This document shows positions 20,588-33,759 of a DNA stretch of 64,000 nt, one piece after another. Location: NCBI GenBank assembly GCA_032622095.1, contig CP136069.1, forward strand, positions 7,272,036 to 7,336,035, in the 5' to 3' direction. The translations under genes and the position numbers were made by a program. Within the stretch, counting starts at the first letter, position 1. Each line of letters opens with the position of its first letter. A model generated the notes under the pieces. It was not told the origin of the DNA, did no database searches, and worked only from the letters and a program-made list of their open reading frames with translations. Origin of the DNA: Siphonodentalium dalli. Lineage: Eukaryota > Mollusca > Scaphopoda > Gadilida > Siphonodentaliidae.

Positions 20588-20988
20588 TTAACCCTTTACC
20601 CAACAAACCGGCCAAAACCGGCCAAACAAAGCTTCAACAGCCTAAAATATCTTCGGTCTGTCTCAATAGAACCATACAAATATGGATATCATTGGAACCG
20701 GCTCATTGACCACATTGTGATAGTTTCAGTTTTGCCCTGTGCCAATGCATTCTCTTATATATGCGAGTCGACCATAGGTCGCCTCGCATATATAAGAGAA
20801 TGCATTGGCCTAAAAAAAATCTTTTTGTAACACTTTTTACCATTTTTTCTTACATTCTTTTAACAATTTTATAATTTTTAATGTGTTAAGCCAATGCATT
20901 CTCTTATATATGCGAGGCGACCTATGGTAGACTCGCATATATAAGAGAATGCATTGGCACAGGGCCCTTCTGTTGGGTAAAGGGTTAA
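20588..20988. mobile_element. piggyBac-like MITE, second full copy, inverted orientation
   Basis: TTAA at 20588-20591 and 20985-20988 flank ends starting CCCTTTACCCAACA. Palindromes lie at 20741-20809 and 20890-20958. The ~130-bp region 20620-20745 is the reverse complement of 11010-11130 in the copy at 10755-11144. Confidence 0.85.
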
Positions 20989-21071
20989 GAGTTGTTCCAT
21001 TAGACAGAGCTTGAATGTATCATGTTATTTATCCATTAGAAGTTTCCTGTGTCAAGAGTTTTCATAATAAC

Positions 21072-21442
21072 CAAGCCTGCAAATAGCGTGTCTGTCATTT
21101 GCAGAATGAGGTCCCCAGAGGGTGAATTTAGTGACACTATCCCGCATAGCGGGCTAGCATCACTAAATTCACCCTCTGGGGACCTCATTCTGCTTAGGCC
21201 CTCAATTGCTATGGTAGATCTAGGATCAGATTGAAGTTCCCTAGTTGAAGTTGGTGATGATCACCCATTGGGCACCTCGATTATGGATTTTACCTTCTGC
21301 AAGTTAGGGGATATGAGTTAGCAGAATGAGGTCTCCAGAGGGTGAATTTGGTGATGCTAGCCCGCTTTGTGGGATAGCATCACTACATTCACCCACTGGG
21401 GACCTCATTCTGCAAATGACAGACACGCTATTTGCAGCCTTG
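21072..21442. mobile_element. hAT-like MITE, intact, with 8-bp target-site duplication
   Basis: The terminal inverted repeats begin CAAGCCTGCAAATAGCGTGT (left) and CAAGGCTGCAAATAGCGTGT (right, complement). ATAATAAC is directly repeated at 21064-21071 and 21443-21450. An 8-bp duplication and CAAGG-like ends fit the hAT superfamily. Hairpins lie at 21101-21193 and 21321-21413. It has no coding capacity. Confidence 0.85.
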
Positions 21443-21731
21443 ATAATAACAAAGTTTGCATGTATCTTGTTTTGTGGACTATACTGAATACATTGTTATG
21501 GTTTAGTCATAATATTTATAAAATAAATAAATAATGTGGTTAATTATAATACTGTGTTTGAGTTATAATGCCCCTTTAAATTATGGACTTGTTCGTGTGT
21601 GTCAAACTGATAAGTTAGTAGTCAGGCGCTATGCCAACTGGAGGAAGGCAGCATTTTAGTTACATCGTCGAAAATCTGAAAGAAATCGACCAATAAACTC
21701 CATAGAAATCATTGTCTGAACTACGTGCAAT

Positions 21732-22141
21732 TGTAAATATTAGAGACCTTTCGCAAAATCACGAATACGATTACGGATATGGAACTATCCTGCCAGTATA
21801 CGGCCAAAATTCGATCTTTTCACACGAGGGTTCCTATATGAGACGAAATATACCACACGCAGTTTAATTATGTGCAAATGTGTCAAGAATGTGCCACCGG
21901 CCCTGCTTGGGGACGCTCTAACATTATCCGTGTGGTGTATTATACACGGATAAGAACATGGGATCTGAAAGAGACACACATTACTTTTTCCTTCAAATAT
22001 ATGTGTAACTGAATATAGTGGGGCATATGCCGTCTCACCAATTTACCATTGTATGTAAGTTGTGATAGTGTCCACCTTACTAGGACAATATATCCTATCT
22101 GTAATCGTAATAGTGATTTTTGCGAAAGGTCTCTATTTACA
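21732..22141. mobile_element. Unclassified TIR element (410 bp)
   Basis: The inverted ends share AGAGACCTTTCGCAAAA and a further ATCAC, ATTACGATTACGGA-type stretch, about 35 bp with mismatches. The outermost TGTAAAT is shared too. A clean target duplication is not visible. Minus-strand open frames at 21785-21979 and 21940-22287 do not resemble a known protein. Confidence 0.6.
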
Positions 22142-22338
22142 TCTTGATTCGGGACGCAACTATCGGCTATTAACCAACGCAAATGATTTCGCCATCGACA
22201 GTCATTGCATTTTATTAATATATAAGAATGACGGTGTATGTGTTGTAAATTTGGATTAATATTTGTAAAAATAACTACTTTGAGCAAGATTATTCTCCAT
22301 TTCTATTTTATCACCCTACTGGAGTGTTTCACATCACT

Positions 22339-23717
22339 TTAACCCTTTTCATACTGAATGGGTTCTACCAGTCAGTTATAAAGAGTACATCGGAATGGTC
22401 TATTAGTGATTTGGAGGGGTGTTAAAGTGATAAAAGCAGATGACAGTTAAATAAAAGTTCAGAAGGTGCCCTATTTATTGTAATGTTTGAATAATAAGTT
22501 CGACAAACGATTGTTGAACTTATTATCTAACCATTTCCTATGAGATAACTACTCATCAGTGATGCCTTAGTATAGAAAGGGTTAACGATATAACTACTCA
22601 TCAATGATGCTTTAGTATAGAAAGGGTTAAACTTATTATCTGAACATTTCCTATGGGATAACTACTCATCAATGATGCTTTAGTATAGAAAGTGTTAAAC
22701 TTATTATCTGATCATTTCCTATGGGATAACTACTCATCAATGATGCTTTAGTATAGAGAGGGTTAAACATATTATCTGAACATTTCCTATGGGATAACTA
22801 CTCATCAATGATGCTTTAGTATAGAGAGTGTTAAACTTATTATCTGAACATTTCCTGTGGGATAACTACTCATCAATGATGCTTTAGTATAGAGAGTGTT
22901 AAACTTATTATCTGAACATTTCCTGTGGGATAACTACTCATCAATGATGCTTTAGTATAGAGAGTGTTAAACTTATTATCTGAACATTTCTTATGGGATA
23001 ACTACTCATCAATGATGATTTAGTATAGAGAGTGTTAAACTTATTATCTGAACATTTCCTATGGGATAACTACTCATCAATGATGCCTTAGTATAGAAAT
23101 GGTTAAACTTATTTATATTTAAACTTTTCCTATGAAATACTACTCGCCAATGATGCTTTAGTATAGAGAGGGTTAAACTTATTATCAGAACATTTCCTAT
23201 GGGATAACTACTCACCAATGATGCTTTAGTATAGAAAGGGTTAAACTTATTATCAGAACATTTCCTATGGGATAACTACTCACCAATGATGCTTTAGTAT
23301 AGAAAGGGTTAAACTTATTATCAGAACATTTCCTATGGGATAACTACTCACCAATGATGCTTTAGTATAGAAAGGGTTAAACTTATTATCAGAACATTTC
23401 CTATGGGATAATTACTCACCAATGATGCTTTAGTATAGAAAGGGTTAAACTTATCAGAACATTTCCTATGGGATAACAACTCATCAATGATGCTTTAGTA
23501 TAGAAAAGGTTAAACTTATTATCTGAACATTTCCTATGGGATAACTACTCACCAATGATGCTTTAGTATAGAAAGGGTTAAACTTATTATCAGAACATTT
23601 CCTATGGGATAACAACTCCTCAATGATGCTTTAGTATAGAAAGGGTTAAACTTATTATCTGATCATTTCCTATGGGATAACTACTCATCAATGATGCTTT
23701 AGTATAGAAAGTGTTAA
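22339..23717. mobile_element. piggyBac-like TIR element expanded by an internal 68-bp tandem array
   Basis: The left edge is TTAA followed by CCCTTTTCATACT (22343-22355). The right edge is AGTATAGAAAGTG followed by TTAA (23714-23717), so the ends are inverted copies with TTAA. Between them about 18 units of a ~68-bp repeat run from about 22514, each ending in AGTATAGAAAGGGTTAA, a copy of the element's own right end. A 32-bp hairpin (22492-22523, arms AATAAGTTC and GAACTTATT) marks the start of the array. A further stray GTATAGAGAGTGTTAA lies at 23845-23860. Confidence 0.7.
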
Positions 23718-23718
23718 C
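22514..23718. repeat. 68-bp minisatellite, about 18 copies
   Basis: The unit contains GAACATTTCCTATGGGATAA and CAATGATGCTTTAGTATAG. Units vary in CATCAATG versus CACCAATG and in AGAAAGGG versus AGAGAGTG. Variants occur in runs of neighbours, as expected from local duplication. Confidence 0.9.
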
Positions 23719-23866
23719 CCCTACAGATTACTGTAAATTTACGCCCATATAAGCATTTGCGCTGTGGAACTCGAATGCATGACGATGGTTGGTTGAAATC
23801 ACGCCATGTGAAGTCGCGAACAGGTTCCGACTTATTTTCATATTGTATAGAGAGTGTTAATCTATC

Positions 23867-23942
23867 AAATATATGCCATGTTATATACCATTGAACCCCC
23901 AGATCACATTTCAATGGTATATACCATGGCATTATATATTTT
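23867..23942. repeat. Fold-back carrying a single unit of the downstream 48-bp satellite
   Basis: The left arm AAATATATGCCATGTTATAT and the following CCATTGAACCCCCAGATCAC equal one inverted satellite unit. From 23910 the sequence turns back with TTCAATGGTATATACCATGG, and then ATTATATATTTT. This is the only satellite unit found outside the 25391-64000 array. Confidence 0.8.
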
Positions 23943-24200
23943 GCAATGAGGTAGCAAAATATTGAAAATTGGCTCTGAATGCTATTTATCCACCGTTCAA
24001 TACCTCTATTGCCTACGTAAAGCCTGTCTAATACACATTACGTTTATTAAGCTACGTCACTATATCTTTATTATGTCAACGTAGCTTTATTGGGTTAGTA
24101 CTACATTCATGACGTAATTATATATGCAAATTGCGCAGGTAGCTCAAATCCCCCTCACGTACATAAACCGTTTAAGCGACAGCACCAGCTACATATTATA

Positions 24201-25030
24201 CACAGGTCCCCAGAACAAAAATTTACCCCACCCCCAATAGTACTTAATCCTATATCCCCAGAACAAAAATTTACCCCACCCCCAATAGTACTTAATCCTA
24301 TATCCCCAGAACAAAAATTTACCCCACCCCAATAGTACTTAATCCTATATCCCCAGAACAAAAATTTACCCCACCCCCAATAGTACTTAATCCTATATCC
24401 CCAGAACAAAAATTTACCCCACCCCCAATAGTACTTAATCCTATATCCCCAGAACAAAAATTTACCCCACCCCCAATAGTACTTAATCCTATATCCCCAG
24501 AACAAAAATTGACCCCACCCACAATAGTACTTAATCCTATATCCCCAGAACAAAAATTGACCCCACCCCCAATAGTACTTAATCCTATATCCCCAGAAAA
24601 AAAATTTACCCCACCCCCAATAGTACTTAATCCTATATCCCAGAACAAAAATTGACCACACCCCCAATAGTACTTAATCCTATATCCCCAGAAAAAAAAT
24701 TGACCCCACCCACAATAGTACTTAATCCTATATCCCCAGAAAAAAAATTGACCCCACCCCCAATAGTACTTAATCCTATATCCCCAGAACAAAAATTGAC
24801 CCCACCCCCAATAGTACTTAATCCTATATCCCAGAACAAAAATTGACCACACCCCCAATAGTACTTAATCCTATATCCCCAGAACAAAAATTTACCACAC
24901 CCCCAATAGTACTTAATCCTATATCCCCAGAACAAAAATTTACCCCACCCCCAATAGTACTTAATCCTATCTAATCTATAGGATTAAGTACTTTTGGGGG
25001 TGGGGTCAATTTTTGTTCTGGGGACCTGTG
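24201..25030. mobile_element. TIR element with 8-bp target-site duplication and internal 48-bp array
   Basis: The left end CACAGGTCCCCAGAACAAAA is matched by the complement of the right end (25000-25030). ATATTATA is directly repeated at 24193-24200 and 25031-25038. Inside, about 16 tandem copies of a ~48-bp unit (CCCCAGAACAAAAATT, then CCACCCCCAATAGTACTTAA) extend from the left terminus. The right terminus is one inverted copy of the same unit after a 7-bp spacer near 24970. The element is thus a hairpin whose left arm has been amplified in tandem. The 8-bp duplication suggests hAT-type integration. Confidence 0.85.
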
Positions 25031-25233
25031 ATATTATATAGTGACTTGATATGCGGTTTTAATAACAATCTATGCCATATCATAATTATGATTAAAATAC
25101 TATAATTCATCACCATTTGAAACATCTGTGTCTCAAAAGATGCCCATAGAGAAATAGAAAACAGCTGAAATCATAGAAGATCCCCCCCCCATTTTGGCTC
25201 CCAGAATGCAACAGATTTCAAACTAAAGATTAA

Positions 25234-25293
25234 TTTCAATGGAAGGGGAATAACTCTATCTTTGAGATATAGAGTTATTCCCCTCCATTGAAA
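25234..25293. repeat. 60-bp hairpin with GGGGAATAACTC arms
   Basis: The arms TTTCAATGGAAGGGGAATAA and its near-complement flank a CTTTGAG loop. GGGAATAACTC-type hairpins are, to my knowledge, common in mollusc genomes, so this weakly supports that lineage. The rest of 25039-25390 shows nothing. Confidence 0.7.
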
Positions 25294-28200
25294 ATAATAC
25301 ACTTTTACTACAATCTAGATAACAAAAACAACATGTTCACAGTTTATTACAGCGGATAAGTTGGTAATACAATGTTTTGGATCTTCCTCTTTCAAATGGT
25401 ATATAATATGGCATATATTTGATATATGTGATCTGGGGGTTCAATGGTATGTGACATGGCATATATTTTTTTATGTGATCTGGGGGTTCAATGGTATGTA
25501 GCATGGCATATATTTTATATAAGTAATATGGGGGTTCAATGGTATATAACATGGCATATATTTTATATATGTGATCTGGGGGTTTAATGGTATATAACAT
25601 GGCATATATTTTATATAAGTAATATGGGGGTTCAATGGTATATAACATGGCATATATTTGATATATGTGATCTGGGGTTTCAATGGTATATAACATGGCA
25701 TATATTTTATATAAAGTAATCTGGGGGTTTAATGGTATATAACATGGCATATATTTTATATAAGTAATATGGGGGTTCAATGGTATATAACATGGCATAT
25801 ATTTTATATATGTGATCTGGGGGTTCAATGGTATATACCATGGCATATATTTTATATATGTGATCTGGGGGTTCAATGGTATATAACATGGCATATATTT
25901 TATATATGTGATCTGGGGGTTCAATGGTATATAACATGGCATATATTTGATATAATTATGTGATCTGTGGGTTCAATGGTATATAACATGGCATATATTT
26001 TATATATGTGATCTGGGGGTTCAATGGTATGTGACATGGCATATATTTTATATATGTTATCTGGGGTTCGATGGTATATAATATGGCATATATTTTATAT
26101 AAAGTAATCTGGGGGTTCAATGGTATGTGACATGGCATATATTTTATATGTGTTATCTGGGGGTTCAATGGTATGTGACATGGCATATATTTTATATGTG
26201 TTATCTGGGGGTTCAATGGTATGTGACATGGCATACATTTTATATATGTTATCTGGGGGTTCAATGGTATGTGACATGGCATACATTTTATATATGTTAT
26301 CTGGGGGTTCAATGGTATATAACATGGCATATATTTTATATGTGTTATCTGGGGGTTCAATGGTATATAACATGGCATATATTTTATATATGTTATCTGG
26401 GGTTCAATGGTATGTAACATGGCATATATTTTATATATGTTATCTGGGGGTTCAATGGTATGTGACATGGCATATATTTTATATATGTTATCTGGGGGTT
26501 CAATGGTATGTGACATGGCATATATTTGATATATGTTATCTGGGGGTTCAATGGTATGTGACATGGCATATATTTTATATGTGTTATCTGGGGGTTCAAT
26601 GGTATGTAACATGGCATATATTTTATATATGTTATCTGGGGGTTCAATGGTATGTGACATGGCATATATTTTATATATGTTATCTGGGGGTTCAATGGTA
26701 TGTGACATGGCATATATTTTATATATGTGATCTGGGGGTTCAATGGTATGTGACATGGCATACATTTTATATATGTTATCTGGGGGTTCAATGGTATGTG
26801 ACATGGCATACATTTTATATATGTTATCTGGGGGTTCAATGGTATATAACATGGCATATATTTTATATGTGTTATCTGGGGGTTCAATGGTATATAACAT
26901 GGCATATATTTTATATATGTTATCTGGGGTTCAATGGTATGTAACATGGCATATATTTTATATATGTTATCTGGGGGTTCAATGGTATGTGACATGGCAT
27001 ATATTTTATATATGTTATCTGGGGGTTCAATGGTATGTGACATGGCATATATTTGATATATGTTATCTGGGGGTTCAATGGTATGTGACATGGCATATAT
27101 TTTATATGTGTTATCTGGGGGTTCAATGGTATGTAACATGGCATATATTTTATATATGTTATCTGGGGGTTCAATGGTATGTGACATGGCATATATTTTA
27201 TATATGTTATCTGGGGGTTCAATGGTATGTGACATGGCATATATTTTATATATGTTATCTGGGGTTCAATGGTATGTAACATGGCATATATTTTATATAT
27301 GTTATCTGGGGGTTCAATGGTATGTGACATGGCATATATTTTATATATGTTATCTGGGGGTTCAATGGTATGTGACATGGCATATATTTGATATATGTTA
27401 TCTGGGGGTTCAATGGTATGTGACATGGCATATATTTTATATATGTTATCTGGGGGTTCAATGGTATGTGACATGGCATATATTTTATATATGTTATCTG
27501 GGGTTCAATGGTATGTAACATGGCATATATTTTATATATGTTATCTGGGGGTTCAATGGTATGTGACATGGCATATATTTTATATATGTGATCTGGGGGT
27601 TCAATGGTATGTGACATGGTATATATTTTATATATGTTATCTGGGGGTTCAATGGTATGTGACATGGCATATATTTTATATATGTTATCTGGGGGTTCAA
27701 TGGTATGTGACATGGCATATATTTGATATATGTTATCTGGGGGTTCAATGGTATGTGACATGGCATATATTTTATATGTGTTATCTGGGGGTTCAATGGT
27801 ATGTAACATGGCATATATTTTATATATGTTATCTGGGGGTTCAATGGTATGTGACATGGCATATATTTTATATATGTTATCTGGGGGTTCAATGGTATGT
27901 GACATGGCATATATTTTATATATGTGATCTGGGGGTTCAATGGTATGTGACATGGCATACATTTTATATATGTTATCTGGGGGTTCAATGGTATGTGACA
28001 TGGCATACATTTTATATATGTTATCTGGGGGTTCAATGGTATATAACATGGCATATATTTTATATGTGTTATCTGGGGGTTCAATGGTATATAACATGGC
28101 ATATATTTTATATATGTTATCTGGGGTTCAATGGTATGTAACATGGCATATATTTTATATATGTTATCTGGGGGTTCAATGGTATGTGACATGGCATATA

Positions 28201-30240
28201 TTTTATATATGTTATCTGGGGGTTCAATGGTATGTGACATGGCATATATTTTATATGTGTTATCTGGGGGTTCAATGGTATATAACATGGCATATATTTT
28301 ATATATGTTATCTGGGGTTCAATGGTATGTAACATGGCATATATTTTATATATGTTATCTGGGGGTTCAATGGTATGTGACATGGCATATATTTTATATA
28401 TGTTATCTGGGGGTTCAATGGTATGTGACATGGCATATATTTTATATATGTTATCTGGGGGTTCAATGGTATGTGACATGGCATATATTTTATATGTGTT
28501 ATCTGGGGGTTCAATGGTATATAACATGGCATATATTTTATATATGTTATCTGGGGTTCAATGGTATGTAACATGGCATATATTTTATATATGTTATCTG
28601 GGGGTTCAATGGTATGTGACATGGCATATATTTTATATATGTTATCTGGGGGTTCAATGGTATGTGACATGGCATATATTTGATATATGTTATCTGGGGG
28701 TTCAATGGTATGTGACATGGCATATATTTTATATGTGTTATCTGGGGGTTCAATGGTATGTAACATGGCATATATTTTATATATGTTATCTGGGGGTTCA
28801 ATGGTATGTGACATGGCATATATTTTATATATGTTATCTGGGGGTTCAATGGTATGTGACATGGCATATATTTTATATATGTGATCTGGGGGTTCAATGG
28901 TATGTGACATGGCATATATTTGATATATGTTATCTGGGGGTTCAATGGTATGTGACATGGCATATATTTTATATATGTTATCTGGGGGTTCAATGGTATG
29001 TGACATGGCATATATTTTATATATGTGATCTGGGGGTTCAATGGTATGTGACATGGCATATATTTTATATATGTTATCTGGGGGTTCAATGGTATGTGAC
29101 ATGGCATATATTTTATATATGTTATCTGGGGGTTCAATGGTATGTAACATGGCATATATTTGATATATGTGATCTGGGGGTTCAATGGTATATAACATGG
29201 CATATATTTTATATAATGTGATCTGGGGGTTCAATGGTATGTAACATGGCATATATTTTATATATGTTATCTGGGGGTTCAATGGTATGTGACATGGCAT
29301 ATATTTTATATATGTTATCTGGGGGTTCAATGGTATGTAACATGGCATATATTTGATATATGTGATCTGGGGGTTCAATGGTATGTGACATGGCATATAT
29401 TTTATATATGTGATCTGGGGGTTCAATGGTATGTGACATGGCATATATTTTATATATGTGATCTGGGGGTTCAATGGTATATAACATGGCATATATTTTA
29501 TATAATGTGATATGGGGGTTCAATGCTATGTAACATGGCATATATTTTATATATGCTGTCTGGGGGTTTCAATGGTATGTGACATGGCATATATTTTATA
29601 TATGTTATCTGGGGGTTCAATGGTATGTAACATGGCATATATTTTATATATGTTATCTGGGGGTTCAATGGTATGTGACATGGCATATATTTTATATATG
29701 TTATCTGGGGGTTCAATGGTATGTGACATGGCATATATTTTATATATGTTATCTGGGGGTTCAATGGTATGTGACATGGCATATATTTTATATAATGTGA
29801 TCTGGGGGTTCAATGGTATGTAACATGGCATATATTTTATATATGTTATCTGGGGGTTCAATGGTATGTGACATGGCATATATTTTATATATGTTATCTG
29901 GGGGTTCAATGGTATGTGACATGGCATATATTTTATATATGTGATCTGGGGGTTCAATGGTATGTAACATGGCATATATTTTATATATGTGATCTGGGGG
30001 TTCAATGGTATGTGACATGGCATATATTTTATATATGTTATCTGGGGGTTCAATGGTATGTGACATGGCATATATTTTATATATGTTATCTGGGGGTTCA
30101 ATGGTATGTGACATGGCATATATTTTATATATGTTATCTGGGGGTTCAATGGTATGTGACATGGCATATATTTTATATATGTTATCTGGGGGTTCAATGG
30201 TATGTGACATGGCATATATTTTATATGTGTTATCTGGGGG

Positions 30241-30480
30241 TTCAATGGTATTGGTATGTGACATGGCATATATTTTATATATGTTATCTGGGGGTTCAAT
30301 GGTAATGGTATGTGACATGGCATATATTTTATATATGTTATCTGGGGGTTCAATGGTATTGGTATGTGACATGGCATATATTTTATATATGTTATCTGGG
30401 GGTTCAATGGTAATGGTATGTGACATGGCATATATTTTATATATGTTATCTGGGGGTTCAATGGTATTGGTATGTGACAT
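30241..30480 (+). repeat. Block of five 54-bp variant satellite units
   Basis: A 6-bp insertion makes GGTATTGGTATG and GGTAATGGTATG variants, which strictly alternate (TT, AA, TT, AA, TT). Equal five-unit blocks lie near 34041-34270, 34361-34590, 38195-38430 and 38515-38745, with a three-unit block near 32921-33050. All are in the first satellite block only. Confidence 0.85.
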
Positions 30481-33400
30481 GGCATATATTTTATATATGT
30501 TATCTGGGGGTTCAATGGTATATAACATGGCATATATTTTATATATGTTATCTGGGGGTTCAATGGTATGTAACATGGCATATATTTTATATATGTGATC
30601 TGGGGGTTCAATGGTATGTGACATGGCATATATTTTATATATGTTATCTGGGGGTTCAATGGTATGTGACATGGCATATATTTTATATATGTTATCTGGG
30701 GGTTCAATGGTATGTGACATGGCATATATTTTATATATGTTATCTGGGGTTCAATGGTATATAACATGGCATATATTTTATATATGTGATCTGGGGGTTC
30801 AATGGTATGTGACATGGCATATATTTTATATATGTTATCTGGGGGTTCAATGGTATGTGACATGGCATATATTTTATATATGTTATCTGGGGGTTTAATG
30901 GTATATAACATGGCATATATTTTATATATGTGATCTGGGGGTTCAATGGTATGTGACATGGCATATATTTTATATATGTTATCTGGGGGTTCAATGGTAT
31001 GTGACATGGCATATATTTTATATATGTTATCTGGGGGTTCAATGGTATGTGACATGGCATATATTTTATATATGTTATCTGGGGGTTCAATGGTATGTGA
31101 CATGGCATATATTTTATATATGTTATCTGTGGGTTCAATGGTATTGGTATGTGACATGGCATATATTTTATATATGTTATCTGGGGGTTCAATGGTATGT
31201 GACATGGCATATATTTTATATGTGTTATCTGGGGGTTCAATGGTATATAACATGGCATATATTTTATATATGTTATCTGGGGGTTCAATGGTATGTAACA
31301 TGGCATATATTTTATATATGTTATCTGGGGGTTCAATGGTATGTGACATGGCATATATTTTATATATGTTATCTGGGGGTTCAATGGTATGTGACATGGC
31401 ATATATTTTATATATGTGATCTGGGGGTTCAATGGTATGTAACATGGCATATATTTTATATATGTGATCTGGGGGTTCAATGGTATGTGACATGGCATAT
31501 ATTTTATATATGTGATCTGGGGGTTCAATGCTATATGACATGGCATATATTTTATATATGTTATCTGGGGGTTCAATGGTATGTAACATGGCATATATTT
31601 TATATATGTTATCTGGGGGTTCAATGGTATGTGACATGGCATATATTTTATATATGTGATCTGGGGGTTCAATGGTATGTGACATGGCATATATTTTATA
31701 TATGTGATCTGGGGGTTCAATGGTATGTGACATGGCATATATTTTATATATGTTATCTGGGGGTTCAATGGTATGTAACATGGCATATATTTTATATATG
31801 TGATCTGGGGGTTCAATGGTATGTGACATGGCATATATTTTATATATGTGATCTGGGGGTTCAATGGTATGTAACATGGCATATATTTTATATATGTGAT
31901 CTGGGGGTTCAATGGTATATAACATGGCATATATTTTATATATGTTATCTGGGGGTTCAATGGTATGTAACATGGCATATATTTTATATATGTTATCTGG
32001 GGGTTCAATGGTATGTGACATGGCATATATTTTATATATGTGATCTGGGGGTTCAATGGTATATAACATGGCATATATTTTATATATGTTATCTGGGGGT
32101 TCAATGGTATGTGACATGGCATATATTTTATATATGCTATCTGGGGGTTCAATGGTATATAACATGGCATATATTTTATATATGTTATCTGGGGGTTCAA
32201 TGGTATGTGACATGGCATATATTTTATATATGTGATCTGGGGGTTCAATGGTATGTAACATGGCATATATTTTATATATGTTATCTGGGGGTTCAATGGT
32301 ATGTAACATGGCATATATTTTATATATGTTATCTGGGGGTTCAATGGTATGTGACATGGCATATATTTTATATATGTTATCTGGGGGTTCAATGGTATGT
32401 GACATGGCATATATTTTATATATGTTATCTGGGGGTTCAATGGTATGTAACATGGCATATATTTTATATATGTGATCTGGGGGTTCAATGGTATGTAACA
32501 TGGCATATATTTTATATATGTTATCTGGGGGTTCAATGGTATGTGACATGGCATATATTTTATATATGTTATCTGGGGGTTCAATGGTATGTGACATGGC
32601 ATATATTTTATATATGTTATCTGGGGGTTCAATGGTATGTGACATGGCATATATTTTATATATGTTATCTGGGGGTTCAATGGTATGTGACATGGCATAT
32701 ATTTTATATATGTTATCTGGGGGTTCAATGGTATGTAACATGGCATATATTTTATATATGTTATCTGGGGGTTCAATGGTATGTGACATGGCATATATTT
32801 TATATATGTTATCTGGGGGTTCAATGGTATGTGACATGGCATATATTTTATATATGTTATCTGGGGGTTCAATGGTATGTGACATGGCATATATTTTATA
32901 TGTGTTATCTGGGGGTTCAATGGTATTGGTATGTGACATGGCATATATTTTATATATGTTATCTGGGGGTTCAATGGTAATGGTATGTGACATGGCATAT
33001 ATTTTATATATGTTATCTGGGGGTTCAATGGTATTGGTATGTGACATGGCATATATTTTATATATGTTATCTGGGGGTTCAATGGTATATAACATGGCAT
33101 ATATTTTATATATGTTATCTGGGGGTTCAATGGTATGTAACATGGCATATATTTTATATATGTGATCTGGGGGTTCAATGGTATGTGACATGGCATATAT
33201 TTTATATATGTTATCTGGGGGTTCAATGGTATGTGACATGGTATATATTTTATATATGTTATCTGGGGGTTCAATGGTATGTGACATGGCATATATTTTA
33301 TATATGTTATCTGGGGGTTCAATGGTATGTGACATGGCATATATTTTATATATGTTATCTGGGGGTTCAATGGTATATAACATGGCATATATTTTATATA

Positions 33401-33759
33401 TGTTATCTGGGGGTTCAATGGTATGTAACATGGCATATATTTTATATATGTGATCTGGGGGTTCAATGGTATGTGACATGGCATATATTTTATATATGTT
33501 ATCTGGGGGTTCAATGGTATGTAACATGGCATATATTTTATATATGTTATCTGGGAGTTCAATGGTATGTGACATGGCATATATTTTATATATGTTATCT
33601 GGGGGTTCAATGGTATGTGACATGGCATATATTTTATATATGTTATCTGGGGGTTCAATGGTATGTGACATGGCATATATTTTATATATGTGATCTGGGG
33701 GTTCAATGGTATGTAACATGGCATATATTTTATATATGTTATCTGGGGGTTCAATGGTA

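Noticed and set aside
21940-22287. 115-codon minus-strand ORF
   Set aside because: Spans the end of the unclassified TIR element and flanking DNA; composition unremarkable and no motif seen.
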